This document shows, in pieces, positions 25,657-34,300 of a stretch of 64,000 bases of DNA. Source of the DNA: Armatimonadota bacterium (GTDB lineage: Bacteria; Armatimonadota; UBA5829; DTJY01); assembly GCA_029907255.1 (NCBI GenBank), contig JARYMF010000002.1:280569-344568 (forward strand), written 5' to 3'. The position numbers and the translations under genes are program-made. Numbering within the stretch: the first letter of the stretch is position 1; the number at the start of each line of letters is the position of its first letter. The notes beneath the pieces are model-generated. The model was not told the DNA's origin and made no database searches. It saw only the letters and a program-made list of their open reading frames with translations.

Positions 25657-26928
25657 ATGGCAAATACGGTTGTCGTGGGTGCCCAATGGGGCGACGAAGC
25701 AAAAGGCAAGGTTGTGGATGTCCTTGCCGCAGATGCTGATTATGTTATTCGCTACAATGGCGGAAACAATGCTGGCCACACCGTTGTCATAGGGTCTGAG
25801 GTTTATAAATTTCACCTTATCCCTTGCGGTATACTTCGGAGTAATGTTGTTTCTGTTATAGGTGATGGCGAGGTTGTTGACCCAGGTGTATTGGTAAGTG
25901 AATTGGATGAACTCGAGCGGCGAGGGATATCTACAAAAAACTTAAAAGTCAGCATGAATGCCCATGTCATTATGCCGTATCATGTTCTTCTTGACCGCCT
26001 TGAAGAAGAGCGAAAGGGCAGAAATGCACTAGGTACCACAGCTCGCGGCATAGGACCAGCATATGCAGACAAAGCGTCGAGGATAGGCATTCGCATGGCC
26101 GAATTCATAGACCCCGGGCGTTTTCGCAGCCGATTATCCGAAAACCTCAAGCTAAAAAATGCAATTATTACCAAAATTTACGAAGCAGAGGGCTTCCCTT
26201 TGGATGCAATCCTCGAAGAGTATCTTGTGTACGCAGACCGTATTAGGCCTTACGTAACCGATACGAATTACCTTGTAGCAGAGGCGGCGCAAAAAGGAGC
26301 TAGGTTATTATTCGAGGGGGCTCAGGGTACCCTCCTGGATATAGACTATGGCACATATCCTTTCGTCACATCATCCCACACGGTAGCAGGTGCAGCGTCG
26401 CTTGGTACTGGGGTTGGGCCGCGTGCATTCGATAGGATAGTTGGTGTTGCTAAGGCGTATACAACACGTGTTGGCGCTGGCGTTTTCCCTACGGAATTGC
26501 TCGATGCGACAGGTGAATATATTCGGGAGCGGGGAAACGAATATGGCACGACCACAGGCAGACCAAGAAGGTGCGGCTGGTGTGACACCGTGGCAATCAG
26601 ATACTCAGCAATGGTGAACGGCTTTACCGATCTTGCAATTACTCTTTTGGATGTGCTGACCGGGCTTGAAACTTTGAAGATTTGCCGTGCCTATCTTTGC
26701 GATGGCTCTGAGACTGATCGGCTTCCCAGCGACTGGGAATCTATACGCGAATGTGTGCCAGTCTACGATGAACTTCCTGGCTGGACGGAGGATATCTCAA
26801 GAATCACTCATTTTGATGACCTTCCGGCAAACGCGAAGGGATACATTCAACATATCGAGCGATTAGTCGGCGTTCCGGTTAGCCTCATCAGCGTTGGTCC
26901 CAGCCGAGAGCAGACAATTGAGTTGTAG
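25657..26928 (+). CDS. purA: Adenylosuccinate synthase
   Basis: PurA joins IMP and aspartate with GTP to form adenylosuccinate in AMP synthesis. The 423-residue protein has the P-loop-like motif GAQWGDEAKGK at 8-18, NNAGHTV near 36, TTARGIGPAYADK near 128 and the C-terminal GPSREQTI. The family nearly always has Gly where this protein has Ala15; the flanking Asp13 and His41 catalytic residues are kept, so activity is expected. GAGGAG is placed before the ATG. A strong promoter and a hairpin leader precede it. Confidence 0.97.
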   Translation: MANTVVVGAQWGDEAKGKVVDVLAADADYVIRYNGGNNAGHTVVIGSEVYKFHLIPCGILRSNVVSVIGDGEVVDPGVLVSELDELERRGISTKNLKVSMNAHVIMPYHVLLDRLEEERKGRNALGTTARGIGPAYADKASRIGIRMAEFIDPGRFRSRLSENLKLKNAIITKIYEAEGFPLDAILEEYLVYADRIRPYVTDTNYLVAEAAQKGARLLFEGAQGTLLDIDYGTYPFVTSSHTVAGAASLGTGVGPRAFDRIVGVAKAYTTRVGAGVFPTELLDATGEYIRERGNEYGTTTGRPRRCGWCDTVAIRYSAMVNGFTDLAITLLDVLTGLETLKICRAYLCDGSETDRLPSDWESIRECVPVYDELPGWTEDISRITHFDDLPANAKGYIQHIERLVGVPVSLISVGPSREQTIEL

Positions 26929-27086
26929 ACAAATTGTGCCTGTAGCATATTGACTCCATTTACCATTGGAACCAATTGCCTAAAGCAAGCCATAGGGCAT
27001 GCGGAAAGCCTTTAATTCTCAGCAAGAGGGCATTTTTGGGGATGTCAGATGCAAGGTGTAGTTTTAAATAGCTTGGCGCCGAATTT

Positions 27087-28115
27087 TCAGCCAGCTATGC
27101 GAATGCCTTCATCAAGGACAGCTAGGTAGTTTTCGACCGGCATGTAGTCGGTTAAAGAATTGCCGGTGCCAAGAGCCCAGTAGCCATCGTAGAAGCATTC
27201 CTCTATCATTCGCCTAGCATATGTGCGAAGGTCTTCCTCTGAGCTTCGGCAGATGACGTCTACATCAAGCCCCCCCAGGGGAGTAACCCTTCTTCCATAC
27301 TTTCGCTTGAATTCCTGGACAGGCATAATGGCATCTTCGAATGAGTGCTTGGCATCTATTCGGCAATATTCAATTAGGTCTTCGTAAACTTCCGATAAAT
27401 TGCCGCAAGAGTGAAGTATAAACGGCTTGCCAGCTTTATGTGCTTCTTCGACCATTTGCTTATAGATGGGAAATACAAAGCGGCGGAGGTCGGCTGGGCT
27501 CAGGAACGTTGATGTTTTGAAACCAAGGTCATCACCTTGACGGAGTGCGCCTATTGCATCCAAAGTAGCAAGCTGGCGGACGGCGCTAATATGGAGTCGT
27601 CCTATCCTTTGGAAAACCATCGCAACAAGTTCAGGATTATCTGCAAGCGCATACGATAATCCGATTGTGCCCATCATCCTAGATACCCACTCATAGGGGC
27701 CTGCGCAAACTCCGCCGACAATTTTAACTCCATCTGGAAGTAAGCTGGCCACTGTCTCGAAATATTTGAACTCAATCGGGTGCGATTCTTCAGGCCATGG
27801 GTATTTCTCATAGTCTTCAAGTGTACGTATGACCACTTGTGCCTCGCTTCCATGCGACAGCCCACCGCCTGTGGAGGGAAGGGGGCAATTAAGGCTGATT
27901 TCCATTGGGATGCAGTCGAAACCCATTCCAAGCCAGAAATCAACATAAGTACGCCAGTACTCTGTGTCATCGAGGTTCATTTTGTCGAACGGCTTTCCGG
28001 TTCTTCTAGTAATGAACCCTGGACTAGCGATGTGCTCGTAAAATGGTAGGTGATTGGGTTTTCCTTGTCTGCGGAGGACTTTTAGGAATTGTTCAAAGTC
28101 TGGCTTTCGTTTCAT
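27087..28115 (-). CDS. Uroporphyrinogen decarboxylase-family protein
   Basis: A 342-residue TIM-barrel protein of the URO-D/methyltransferase superfamily. It contains GGVCAGPYEWV, GDDLGFKTSTFLSP and LHSCGNL, where the His and Cys resemble the zinc site of corrinoid or methylcobamide methyltransferases. It also has HSFEDAIMPVQEFK and GGLDVDVI. True HemE proteins have an N-terminal RQAGR motif, which is missing, so haem synthesis is unlikely and a demethylase or other role is more plausible. ATG 28115 is preferred, with GGGAAGG 11 bases upstream; a TTG at 28121 is nearer. No corrinoid protein is adjacent. Confidence 0.8.
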   Translation of the reverse strand: MKRKPDFEQFLKVLRRQGKPNHLPFYEHIASPGFITRRTGKPFDKMNLDDTEYWRTYVDFWLGMGFDCIPMEISLNCPLPSTGGGLSHGSEAQVVIRTLEDYEKYPWPEESHPIEFKYFETVASLLPDGVKIVGGVCAGPYEWVSRMMGTIGLSYALADNPELVAMVFQRIGRLHISAVRQLATLDAIGALRQGDDLGFKTSTFLSPADLRRFVFPIYKQMVEEAHKAGKPFILHSCGNLSEVYEDLIEYCRIDAKHSFEDAIMPVQEFKRKYGRRVTPLGGLDVDVICRSSEEDLRTYARRMIEECFYDGYWALGTGNSLTDYMPVENYLAVLDEGIRIAG

Positions 28116-28215
28116 AAACAATTCTGCCTTCCCATAAAAAGCGTATTGTTATATTACTTTATCATATGCAAAATGGCGATTCAAATGAACAATTTTCCAA
28201 AATCTCCGTCTAAAG

Positions 28216-28251
28216 CGTTTGGAATTTGCTGAGCACAGCACATTCCGAACG
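28216..28251. promoter_or_regulatory. 36-base interrupted inverted repeat upstream of the Spy-like gene
   Basis: CGTTTGGAAT pairs with ATTCCGAACG (one T-G wobble), and inside it TGCTG pairs with CAGCA around the loop AGCA. One unpaired base separates the two stems on each side. It ends 30 bases before ATG 28282, without a T-run, so it is a leader hairpin or operator rather than a terminator. Confidence 0.55.
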
Positions 28252-28281
28252 ACATAATCCAATGAAAGGAGGATAAAACTA

Positions 28282-28878
28282 ATGGTTAGAAAAGTGGTTG
28301 CAGTAGCTTTGGTTCTGGTTTTTGTGTTTGCATTGATGGCATATGCCCAGAATCAGCCGCAGGTCAAGCCAGCGAAACAGAAGCCGGTTGTAAGCGGATT
28401 TGCTGGTCCGCAGGGTCTTATAGGGCGGAGACCCATGGATAAAACTTATTGGTTCTATCGCAATGTCTACCTTCAGAGGTATCTGCTACCGCCCGGAAGA
28501 GGCGAGATTGAAAAGCTCGCTGTTACCATAGGGTTGACCGAGGAGCAGAAGCAGAAAATTCTTGAGCTCTGCAAGCAGTTCATGGAAAAGGTTAGACCCT
28601 TACTTGAACAGAAAGCAGCCGGAACGAAAGAAGTGTTAGACATACTGCAGAGTCCATCGCCGAACAAGGGCGCGCTGAATGCGGCTGCGAATAAGGTTTC
28701 TCAGGCAGAGAACGCTATTCTAGATGCTGAGTTTGATTTCTGGTTGGCATTTAGGGGCATACTGAATGCTCAGCAGCAGCAAGGCTTCGCGCAGTATTTA
28801 CATCAGAAAGTGCAGAGAGAGATAGGAGGTCCGCGACCGCCAGCGCCAGGTGCGCCTCAACCTCCTGCAAAGCCCTAG
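28282..28878 (+). CDS. Spy/CpxP-like periplasmic protein (LTxxQ)
   Basis: A 198-residue exported protein with the signal sequence MVRKVVAVALVLVFVFALMAYAQ. The middle is helical and charged and contains GLTEEQKQKILEL near residue 90, the LTxxQ pattern of Spy/CpxP-type periplasmic chaperones or metal-stress proteins. The tail is rich in Pro and Ala. It has a sister gene 137 bp downstream, and a transcription terminator lies between them, so they are probably separate units. AAAGGAGGA stands before the ATG. A 36-base inverted repeat lies upstream. The specific role is unknown. Confidence 0.7.
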   Translation: MVRKVVAVALVLVFVFALMAYAQNQPQVKPAKQKPVVSGFAGPQGLIGRRPMDKTYWFYRNVYLQRYLLPPGRGEIEKLAVTIGLTEEQKQKILELCKQFMEKVRPLLEQKAAGTKEVLDILQSPSPNKGALNAAANKVSQAENAILDAEFDFWLAFRGILNAQQQQGFAQYLHQKVQREIGGPRPPAPGAPQPPAKP

Positions 28879-28910
28879 TTTGAATTAAAGCATCAATTTT
28901 TAATCTTCTG

Positions 28911-28957
28911 GTCCAGGGCGAGGGTGAAAGTTAACCTTCGTCCTGGACTCATTTTTT
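28911..28957 (+). terminator. Rho-independent terminator after the first Spy-like gene
   Basis: GTCCAGG...GG pairs with CC...CCTGGAC in a long stem (28911-28948) with one wobble and one bulge, followed by TTTTTT at 28952-28957. Confidence 0.85.
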
Positions 28958-29015
28958 ATCCTAGTGTATTATTGAAGTCAGCGTTAGCAATGTGAGCTCA
29001 AAAGGGGGAATAACT

Positions 29016-29594
29016 ATGTTGCGAAAAAGGTTTGCTTTGCTTGTGATTGTATTAGTCTCTATTGCGGCTCTTGTTATCATCGCTTCTTCTGTTCTTGCTC
29101 AGGTTAGAAATAAACCAGGAGTTCAGTCTGCTCCGCCTATTCTGCCTCTCGACCGTTCGGTTCTCCAAGGTGGGCCATGCCCTGTCAGGGTATTCTCACT
29201 ACCTTCTCTGCAGTCTCTCCAGAGACTTGGTGAGGAGCTCAACCTCGACGAAGACCAATTGCGAAAAACCGAAGAGCTTTTCAAGTCTGCACAGCAGAAA
29301 ATCCAACAAATCACCCAGTCTGGAACTCAGATGTCTGCTTTAGTGAATGAGTTGAAGGCTGATTCGACCGATGCGACAAGAGTAAAAACATTAGCAACAG
29401 CAATTGCAAAGCAAGAGGAGACAATTCTGTTAATCGAAGTTGATACATGGACTGCGTTCGAAAAGCTCCTCAAGCCAGAGCAGAATTCGAAGTTCTGGGA
29501 AAATTTCTCTCGAAGGCTTCCCGGCGCAAGGACTCAGACGCAAATTCCTAACGAGCCGACTTCATTGCCTCCGATTCCTGTTCCTGGTCAGTAA
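29016..29594 (+). CDS. Second Spy-like secreted helical protein
   Basis: A 192-residue protein starting MLRKRFALL with a long hydrophobic signal that ends near VLAQ. The body is helical (LGEELNLDEDQLRKTEELFKSAQQ) and resembles the neighbouring Spy-like protein in layout: signal, short low-complexity stretch, three-helix region, Pro-rich tail. It is probably a diverged paralogue. The start ATG 29016 follows GGGGG by 7 bases; an upstream GTG at 28992 lacks such a site. comEA follows after 71 bp with its own -10 box. The function is unknown. Confidence 0.6.
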   Translation: MLRKRFALLVIVLVSIAALVIIASSVLAQVRNKPGVQSAPPILPLDRSVLQGGPCPVRVFSLPSLQSLQRLGEELNLDEDQLRKTEELFKSAQQKIQQITQSGTQMSALVNELKADSTDATRVKTLATAIAKQEETILLIEVDTWTAFEKLLKPEQNSKFWENFSRRLPGARTQTQIPNEPTSLPPIPVPGQ

Positions 29595-29665
29595 GTTCAA
29601 GCAGTCTGCAATAGAATCTGGTATAATTTTAGCCATTGGCAAGGTTGAAAGGAGAGGGGCAATCC

Positions 29666-30355
29666 GTGTTCAACTTCAGCAGGGGCCAGCTTGTTGCTGC
29701 GTATTTAATCGTGGGACTTGCACTTTTGGGTACAGGCATTCTCGTGGCGAGGTCGGGAACGTTTAGTTCAAACGAAGGAATTAAATTTATCGAAGCTGGG
29801 TCGAAAACAGCAGAACCTAGCGAGAATATTAAGCCCGAACTCCCTGTTAGCGCCAAAATATGCGTTCATGTCGCCGGTAATGTAAAGAAACCAGGCGTTT
29901 ATTTCCTGAAACCAGACAGCAGAGTTAATGATGCAATCAAAGCAGCCGGCGGTCCTGTTGGGAAAGCGGACCTTGATAGCATAAACCTCGCCGAGAAGCT
30001 TCAAGATGGCCAGCAGTTGTATCTTGCGGCGAAAGGCGAGATTCCCGCCCCAAAGATTTCCATCGTCCGCAGTGGTAAAGTTACAAAACAAAGTACTTCA
30101 GTCGGCAGCAGGACTGAAAGCGCTGAAAAGAAGGGTCCACAAAAACTAACAACGCCAGGGGAGGGAACCGTAAATCTCAACACTGCAGGTTTTGAGGAAC
30201 TTCAACGCCTCCCGGGCATAGGTCCAGCTATGGCACAGAGAATCTTAGATTATCGGGCTGAGCATGGGCGTTTCCAGTCAATTGATGAGCTTAATGAGGT
30301 CAGCGGAATAGGCCCTAAAAAACTTGAGAAGCTTCGGCCTTTCGTGTCTTTGTGA
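29666..30355 (+). CDS. comEA: ComEA-type DNA receptor with SLBB and helix-hairpin-helix domains
   Basis: ComEA binds incoming double-stranded DNA at the membrane surface during natural transformation and hands it to ComEC. The protein has one N-terminal membrane anchor (QLVAAYLIVGLALLGTGILV), an SLBB domain (VHVAGNVKKPGVYFL...INLAEKLQDGQQLYL), a linker and two helix-hairpin-helix motifs (LNTAGFEELQRLPGIGPAMAQRIL and a repeat ending SGIGPKKLEKL). GTG 29666 is preferred because GGAGAGGGG lies about 6 bases upstream. A TTG at 29636 would lie only 8 bases after a perfect TATAAT (29622-29627). comEC starts 6 bp downstream. Confidence 0.92.
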   Translation: MFNFSRGQLVAAYLIVGLALLGTGILVARSGTFSSNEGIKFIEAGSKTAEPSENIKPELPVSAKICVHVAGNVKKPGVYFLKPDSRVNDAIKAAGGPVGKADLDSINLAEKLQDGQQLYLAAKGEIPAPKISIVRSGKVTKQSTSVGSRTESAEKKGPQKLTTPGEGTVNLNTAGFEELQRLPGIGPAMAQRILDYRAEHGRFQSIDELNEVSGIGPKKLEKLRPFVSL

Positions 30356-30361
30356 GGCCGA

Positions 30362-31954
30362 ATGAGCTTACATAAACGCCCACTTTTTATTTTTACGATT
30401 ACTTATATTGCAGGCATTATTTGCGCTGTTCAAGCGCATATGATTTGCTCAGCCGGTTTCTGGATTTGTGTATGCATCTTGTTGCTGGGGTTTTCTTTCA
30501 TTAAAAGGCCTTTCCCTCCCTATGCGCTTATTCTAGGGCTATTGTTATTTACTGTCGGATTCATTCGAACCTCTCTTTATCTAAGAATCCCCAATAACGA
30601 TGTATCGTTGTTTGCTAATGGCAGGCTAGTTCGTGTTACGGGCAGGGTAGTTTCGGACCCGGAACCACGTGGAGACAGAGTGCGCTTTATCTTGGAAGCA
30701 AGCAGGATAAAGACTTATGCAGGCGAGTTTCCAGTACGTGGGAGAATCATGGTGACCGTTTACAGTACTAAATATGTGCCTAAGCCTCAGCAGGTGCCCT
30801 TCTTTGGCAATATGGTTACCATATACGGTAGGTTGCGCCACCCGCCTCCACCTTCGAATCCAGGGGCTGTTGACTACCGCAGCTATCTGGCAAGATTGCG
30901 TATTTACTCAAGCCTTTCAACTTATTACGATAACATCACCATCAACAAACAAAATACCGGCGGTTTGGCGGTGGTTATAGCTCGGTTCAAAGATGCGTTA
31001 ATGTCCAAAACAACCGAAATGTTTCCCCAAGTACAAGGACAACTCCTGCTTGGGATACTGCTTGGCAACTATTCACTCTTGCCGCTGGATATACAGACGG
31101 TGTTTATGCGTAGCGGAACTATGCATCTTTTCGCCCCATCCGGGTACAATTGCGTGGTTATTATCACAATCTTAGGTTGGATAGTGCTTCGGCTCACGAT
31201 ACCCAGGTTTTGGCGGCATTTAATCTTGATAGCTTCAGTTTGGGCTTTTACTCTTCTCGTAGGAGCAAGTCCATCAATTGTGAGAGCTGCGGTTATGGTA
31301 ACAGCCCATTTGTCATCATATTTATTTTGGAGATCAACCGACCTGCCGAATGCTGTAATGCTAGCTTGTTTAATCGTAACGGGTTTGAATCCGCTAAGCC
31401 TCTACCATGTAGATTTTCAACTTTCTTTTGCTGCAGTGATTGCAATTATACTCGTTATGCCGTTGCTTGAGCCAATGGGAGAGAGTGTCCTCGGTAGCCC
31501 AAAAACCCGCAATGTCATCCGCGGGACTTTCTTGGACAGGATTGTGGTTTTGGGTGCAAAAAGCATCGGTGGGGCCGTTTTTCTGTCTATAGCTGCTACT
31601 TTAGGAACTATGCCGATTACAGCTTATTATTTCAATTATTTTTCTCTTGTTTCTCTTATTGCAAATGCCTTTATTGCAATTTTAGTTTTAATACTAACCG
31701 CTAGTAGTGTAGCAGCGCTTTTAATTGGCTTTCTAATTCCACCACTTGGTCACATTGCGGCAGTTTTGCCTAGCTGGATAGCGGCGGCCACGCTGGGGGT
31801 AGTTGGTGAACTTGGTGGACGTTCATGGTCGTCAGTTTCAGTAAGTTCGCCACCTCTATTGATAATTGCACTGTACTATGCTGTGCTGTTAGGGGTCCTC
31901 GAAAATGCACACAAGAATGTTTTACGCATACAGAAGAGCCATAACCTTACTTAG
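30362..31954 (+). CDS. comEC: ComEC membrane channel, N-terminal part (split gene)
   Basis: A 530-residue protein matching the first two parts of ComEC/Rec2: the N-terminal DUF4131/OB-fold region (VRVTGRVVSDPEPRGDRVRF near residues 88-107) and the multi-spanning competence domain (LLLGILLGNYSLLP, HLFAPSGYN, VGASPSIVRAAVM). ComEC forms the channel that carries single-stranded DNA into the cytoplasm. It ends after the transmembrane part and lacks the metallo-beta-lactamase domain, which is encoded by the next gene in another frame with a 50-base overlap. FAPSGYN replaces the usual FAxSGLH. A single frameshift, a sequencing error or a genuine split could explain this. Confidence 0.88.
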   Translation: MSLHKRPLFIFTITYIAGIICAVQAHMICSAGFWICVCILLLGFSFIKRPFPPYALILGLLLFTVGFIRTSLYLRIPNNDVSLFANGRLVRVTGRVVSDPEPRGDRVRFILEASRIKTYAGEFPVRGRIMVTVYSTKYVPKPQQVPFFGNMVTIYGRLRHPPPPSNPGAVDYRSYLARLRIYSSLSTYYDNITINKQNTGGLAVVIARFKDALMSKTTEMFPQVQGQLLLGILLGNYSLLPLDIQTVFMRSGTMHLFAPSGYNCVVIITILGWIVLRLTIPRFWRHLILIASVWAFTLLVGASPSIVRAAVMVTAHLSSYLFWRSTDLPNAVMLACLIVTGLNPLSLYHVDFQLSFAAVIAIILVMPLLEPMGESVLGSPKTRNVIRGTFLDRIVVLGAKSIGGAVFLSIAATLGTMPITAYYFNYFSLVSLIANAFIAILVLILTASSVAALLIGFLIPPLGHIAAVLPSWIAAATLGVVGELGGRSWSSVSVSSPPLLIIALYYAVLLGVLENAHKNVLRIQKSHNLT

Positions 31955-32816
31955 TGTGGCAGTGGTTATCCTTGGGATTTGGTTGCTCGCACTGTCGCCG
32001 CGAGAAAAGGTGCTGGAGGTAACTTTTCTAGATGTTGGCCAAGGTGATTGTATTTTCGTTCGGACTCCCAGTGGGCGTACAATGCTAGTAGATGGCGGAG
32101 GGCGAGCTGATATACCTGAGGACGAAACGATTGGCCTTCGGGTGGTCACTCCTTTTATTCGAAGCGTCGGGCTCAACCGGATTGACATAGTAGTGCTTAC
32201 ACATCCCCATGAGGATCATGTGCAGGGATTAATCAGGGTTCTAAAGGATTTTGAAATTGGAATGGTACTTGACCTCGCAGTACCTCATCCGTCTCAGGCA
32301 TACACGACTTTCCTAAATGTAATCAGCTCAAGGAAAATTGATTATCGCAAAGCGTTGCGAGGACAAACGATAGACTTTGGCGACGGTGTGCAAGCAAAAA
32401 TTCTTAATCCGCCAAAGCTACATTTTGAAGGAACCGGAGATGATTTAAACAATAACTCGATTGTTCTTCGTCTTACATACGGCCACCAAAGCGTCCTTCT
32501 TGCCGGTGACGCAGGCATTGAGGCTGAGAAAAGCATGATATCAGCTGGTCTGCCGCTAAAAAGTACAGTGCTTAAGGTTGCGCACCATGGAAGCGAAAAT
32601 GCAACTAGCGAAGAATGGGTTCGGGCGGTTTCGCCAAAAGTTGCTGTGATAAGTGCAGGTCGAAACAATCCGTTCGGCCATCCATCAGGCAATGTGCTAC
32701 GCCGCCTTGAGGTGGTAGGAGTTAAAGTCTACAGGACGGATCATGGTGGTGCCATACGCCTAAAAATAACTCCTAGTGAATGCAAAGTCTATTCTTTCAT
32801 AAAAGATCTTAGGTAG
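31905..32816 (+). CDS. ComEC C-terminal metallo-beta-lactamase domain (split gene)
   Basis: A 303-residue protein that begins with one hydrophobic segment (AITLLSVAVVILGIWLLAL), followed by VTFLDVGQGDCIFV, the start of the ComEC metallo-beta-lactamase domain. The domain keeps HPHEDHVQG with its metal ligands, LLAGDAG and KVAHHGS. The domain is thought to be a nuclease that degrades the non-entering DNA strand. The ATG at 31905 lies inside the end of the upstream ComEC gene; ATG 31917 is an alternative. Together with the previous protein it gives a complete ComEC, so the two parts may work as a complex. Confidence 0.88.
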   Translation: MHTRMFYAYRRAITLLSVAVVILGIWLLALSPREKVLEVTFLDVGQGDCIFVRTPSGRTMLVDGGGRADIPEDETIGLRVVTPFIRSVGLNRIDIVVLTHPHEDHVQGLIRVLKDFEIGMVLDLAVPHPSQAYTTFLNVISSRKIDYRKALRGQTIDFGDGVQAKILNPPKLHFEGTGDDLNNNSIVLRLTYGHQSVLLAGDAGIEAEKSMISAGLPLKSTVLKVAHHGSENATSEEWVRAVSPKVAVISAGRNNPFGHPSGNVLRRLEVVGVKVYRTDHGGAIRLKITPSECKVYSFIKDLR

Positions 32817-32836
32817 TAAAAAGTATACTCTTTGCA

Positions 32837-34063
32837 CTAATACTGCATTAGAAATTCGTCCCAACTTGTATCTTGTGCGAAAGCGATTTGTGAATATTTT
32901 GCAGAAAAAGCTCCTGGGTCGGAAATATAAATTGAAATGCCGCGTGCGTTTGCTACCTGATTGCCTGCATGCCTCTCTGCGATAATTGCATTTTCAACAG
33001 CATTTGTTACTTCTTTCGCAATCGTACGGACCTGTTCAGTAGTTGCTTGAGTGCTCAGTAGGTAAGCAAAATTATAGAGATCCTTATAATCGTTGTAGTA
33101 CATTCTCTCACTATCGAAATATTGCACGGTTTGTTGCACGCTCCTGACGACCGAGCGCTCATTGTCCAAGTTCTGCAGAATGGCGCTTCCAAGGTGGTCA
33201 GTTGCATTGGCCAATTCTTTAATTGCTGAAAGCTCAATAGCTGAGGCAGTAATAGGACCTGAGGTGCGATTGATATAATAGTCAACGAAATTGTTCACAA
33301 TTAAAGTGCTGAATTCGTAAGGCGTCATTCCAGGCTTCGATTGTAGGGCTGAGAGAAGCAAATGGTAAGGTTGGCCCGCAGCTGGTATATTATCTTCTGA
33401 TGCAATCATGATGTCGGCATTGTCATCGATTGCATAGGCAACCTCTAGCATACCCATAAGACATGCATCGAATAATACAATGTCAAATCTAGGACCTGCA
33501 ACAAGAGCCAAGTGAAGCTGTTCGAGGTTCATTTCCCTCATAGACGATTGGTCGTAATTGATGGCTTTGATTGAAGATTCTGGGGTTAACATTGTGGCGC
33601 GGGTTTGCCAGCCTCTTCCGTGATTCCATAGTACTAGCACAAAATGATCTGCTGGATAGTTTTCTGAACCCCAGCGGATAAAATCTCCGAGAACGGATTC
33701 TGACGACATGTCAAGCTCGCCCATGTCATCCAAAAGTACGGAACCAATGTGTGAAGTATCGGAATCTTTGGTGATATAGTATCGGCGTGTAGTTGTCCAA
33801 TTGCCATCGCTTGAATCAAATCCAGATGATCGGTCAATCTGAACGACGATGGCAACATTTTTATTCGAGCCAATTGTTTCTAGTTCATTAAGGTCCTGAA
33901 GAGCGTACCTTTCAAGGTCATTATCTGCGCACATGTAAACTAGGAATGTCCATTTTTCGGTAATATTGCCGGTTCCACAACCACTGCTTCCGCCGCAACC
34001 TGTAGTTATGATTGCGATTAAGAATGTGAGAAAGATTGCGGGGATTAGTTTATTTCGTGGCAT
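32837..34063 (-). CDS. Clostripain-family (C11) cysteine peptidase lipoprotein
   Basis: A 408-residue exported protease. The N-terminus ends in ITTGCGG, a lipobox, so Cys23 should be lipid-modified. The catalytic pair is visible: His in LVLWNHGRGW and Cys in VLFDACLMG, the C11 clostripain signature. The substrate region (WTFLVYMCADNDLE) is the standard start of the domain. Clostripain-like proteins cleave after Arg or Lys and are often self-activated. The start ATG follows GAGGAA. The gene converges on comEC's second part with 20 bp between the stops. Confidence 0.9.
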   Translation of the reverse strand: MPRNKLIPAIFLTFLIAIITTGCGGSSGCGTGNITEKWTFLVYMCADNDLERYALQDLNELETIGSNKNVAIVVQIDRSSGFDSSDGNWTTTRRYYITKDSDTSHIGSVLLDDMGELDMSSESVLGDFIRWGSENYPADHFVLVLWNHGRGWQTRATMLTPESSIKAINYDQSSMREMNLEQLHLALVAGPRFDIVLFDACLMGMLEVAYAIDDNADIMIASEDNIPAAGQPYHLLLSALQSKPGMTPYEFSTLIVNNFVDYYINRTSGPITASAIELSAIKELANATDHLGSAILQNLDNERSVVRSVQQTVQYFDSERMYYNDYKDLYNFAYLLSTQATTEQVRTIAKEVTNAVENAIIAERHAGNQVANARGISIYISDPGAFSAKYSQIAFAQDTSWDEFLMQY

Positions 34064-34300
34064 AGATTCCTCGCTTTCTTTGCGCCAATTATTTTAAGGG
34101 GTGAAAATGACTCCGCATACTGATTATGTCTGGACCGATGATTGAGATGAGTCTAGCATTGCTTGCAAATACTGTCAACCGCAAGAGATTTGCCCGTACA
34201 AATGCTTGTTTTAGCCTCTAGACACTCGATTTGTAGCATTAAAATGACAATAATTTGTGATAGGAGACGATTCGACGGCCGGCTTGCAGAGGGGAAACAC

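Noticed and set aside
27087..28115. hemE (uroporphyrinogen decarboxylase in haem synthesis)
   Set aside because: The N-terminal arginine motif of HemE is missing, and a His/Cys site as in methyltransferase relatives is present instead.
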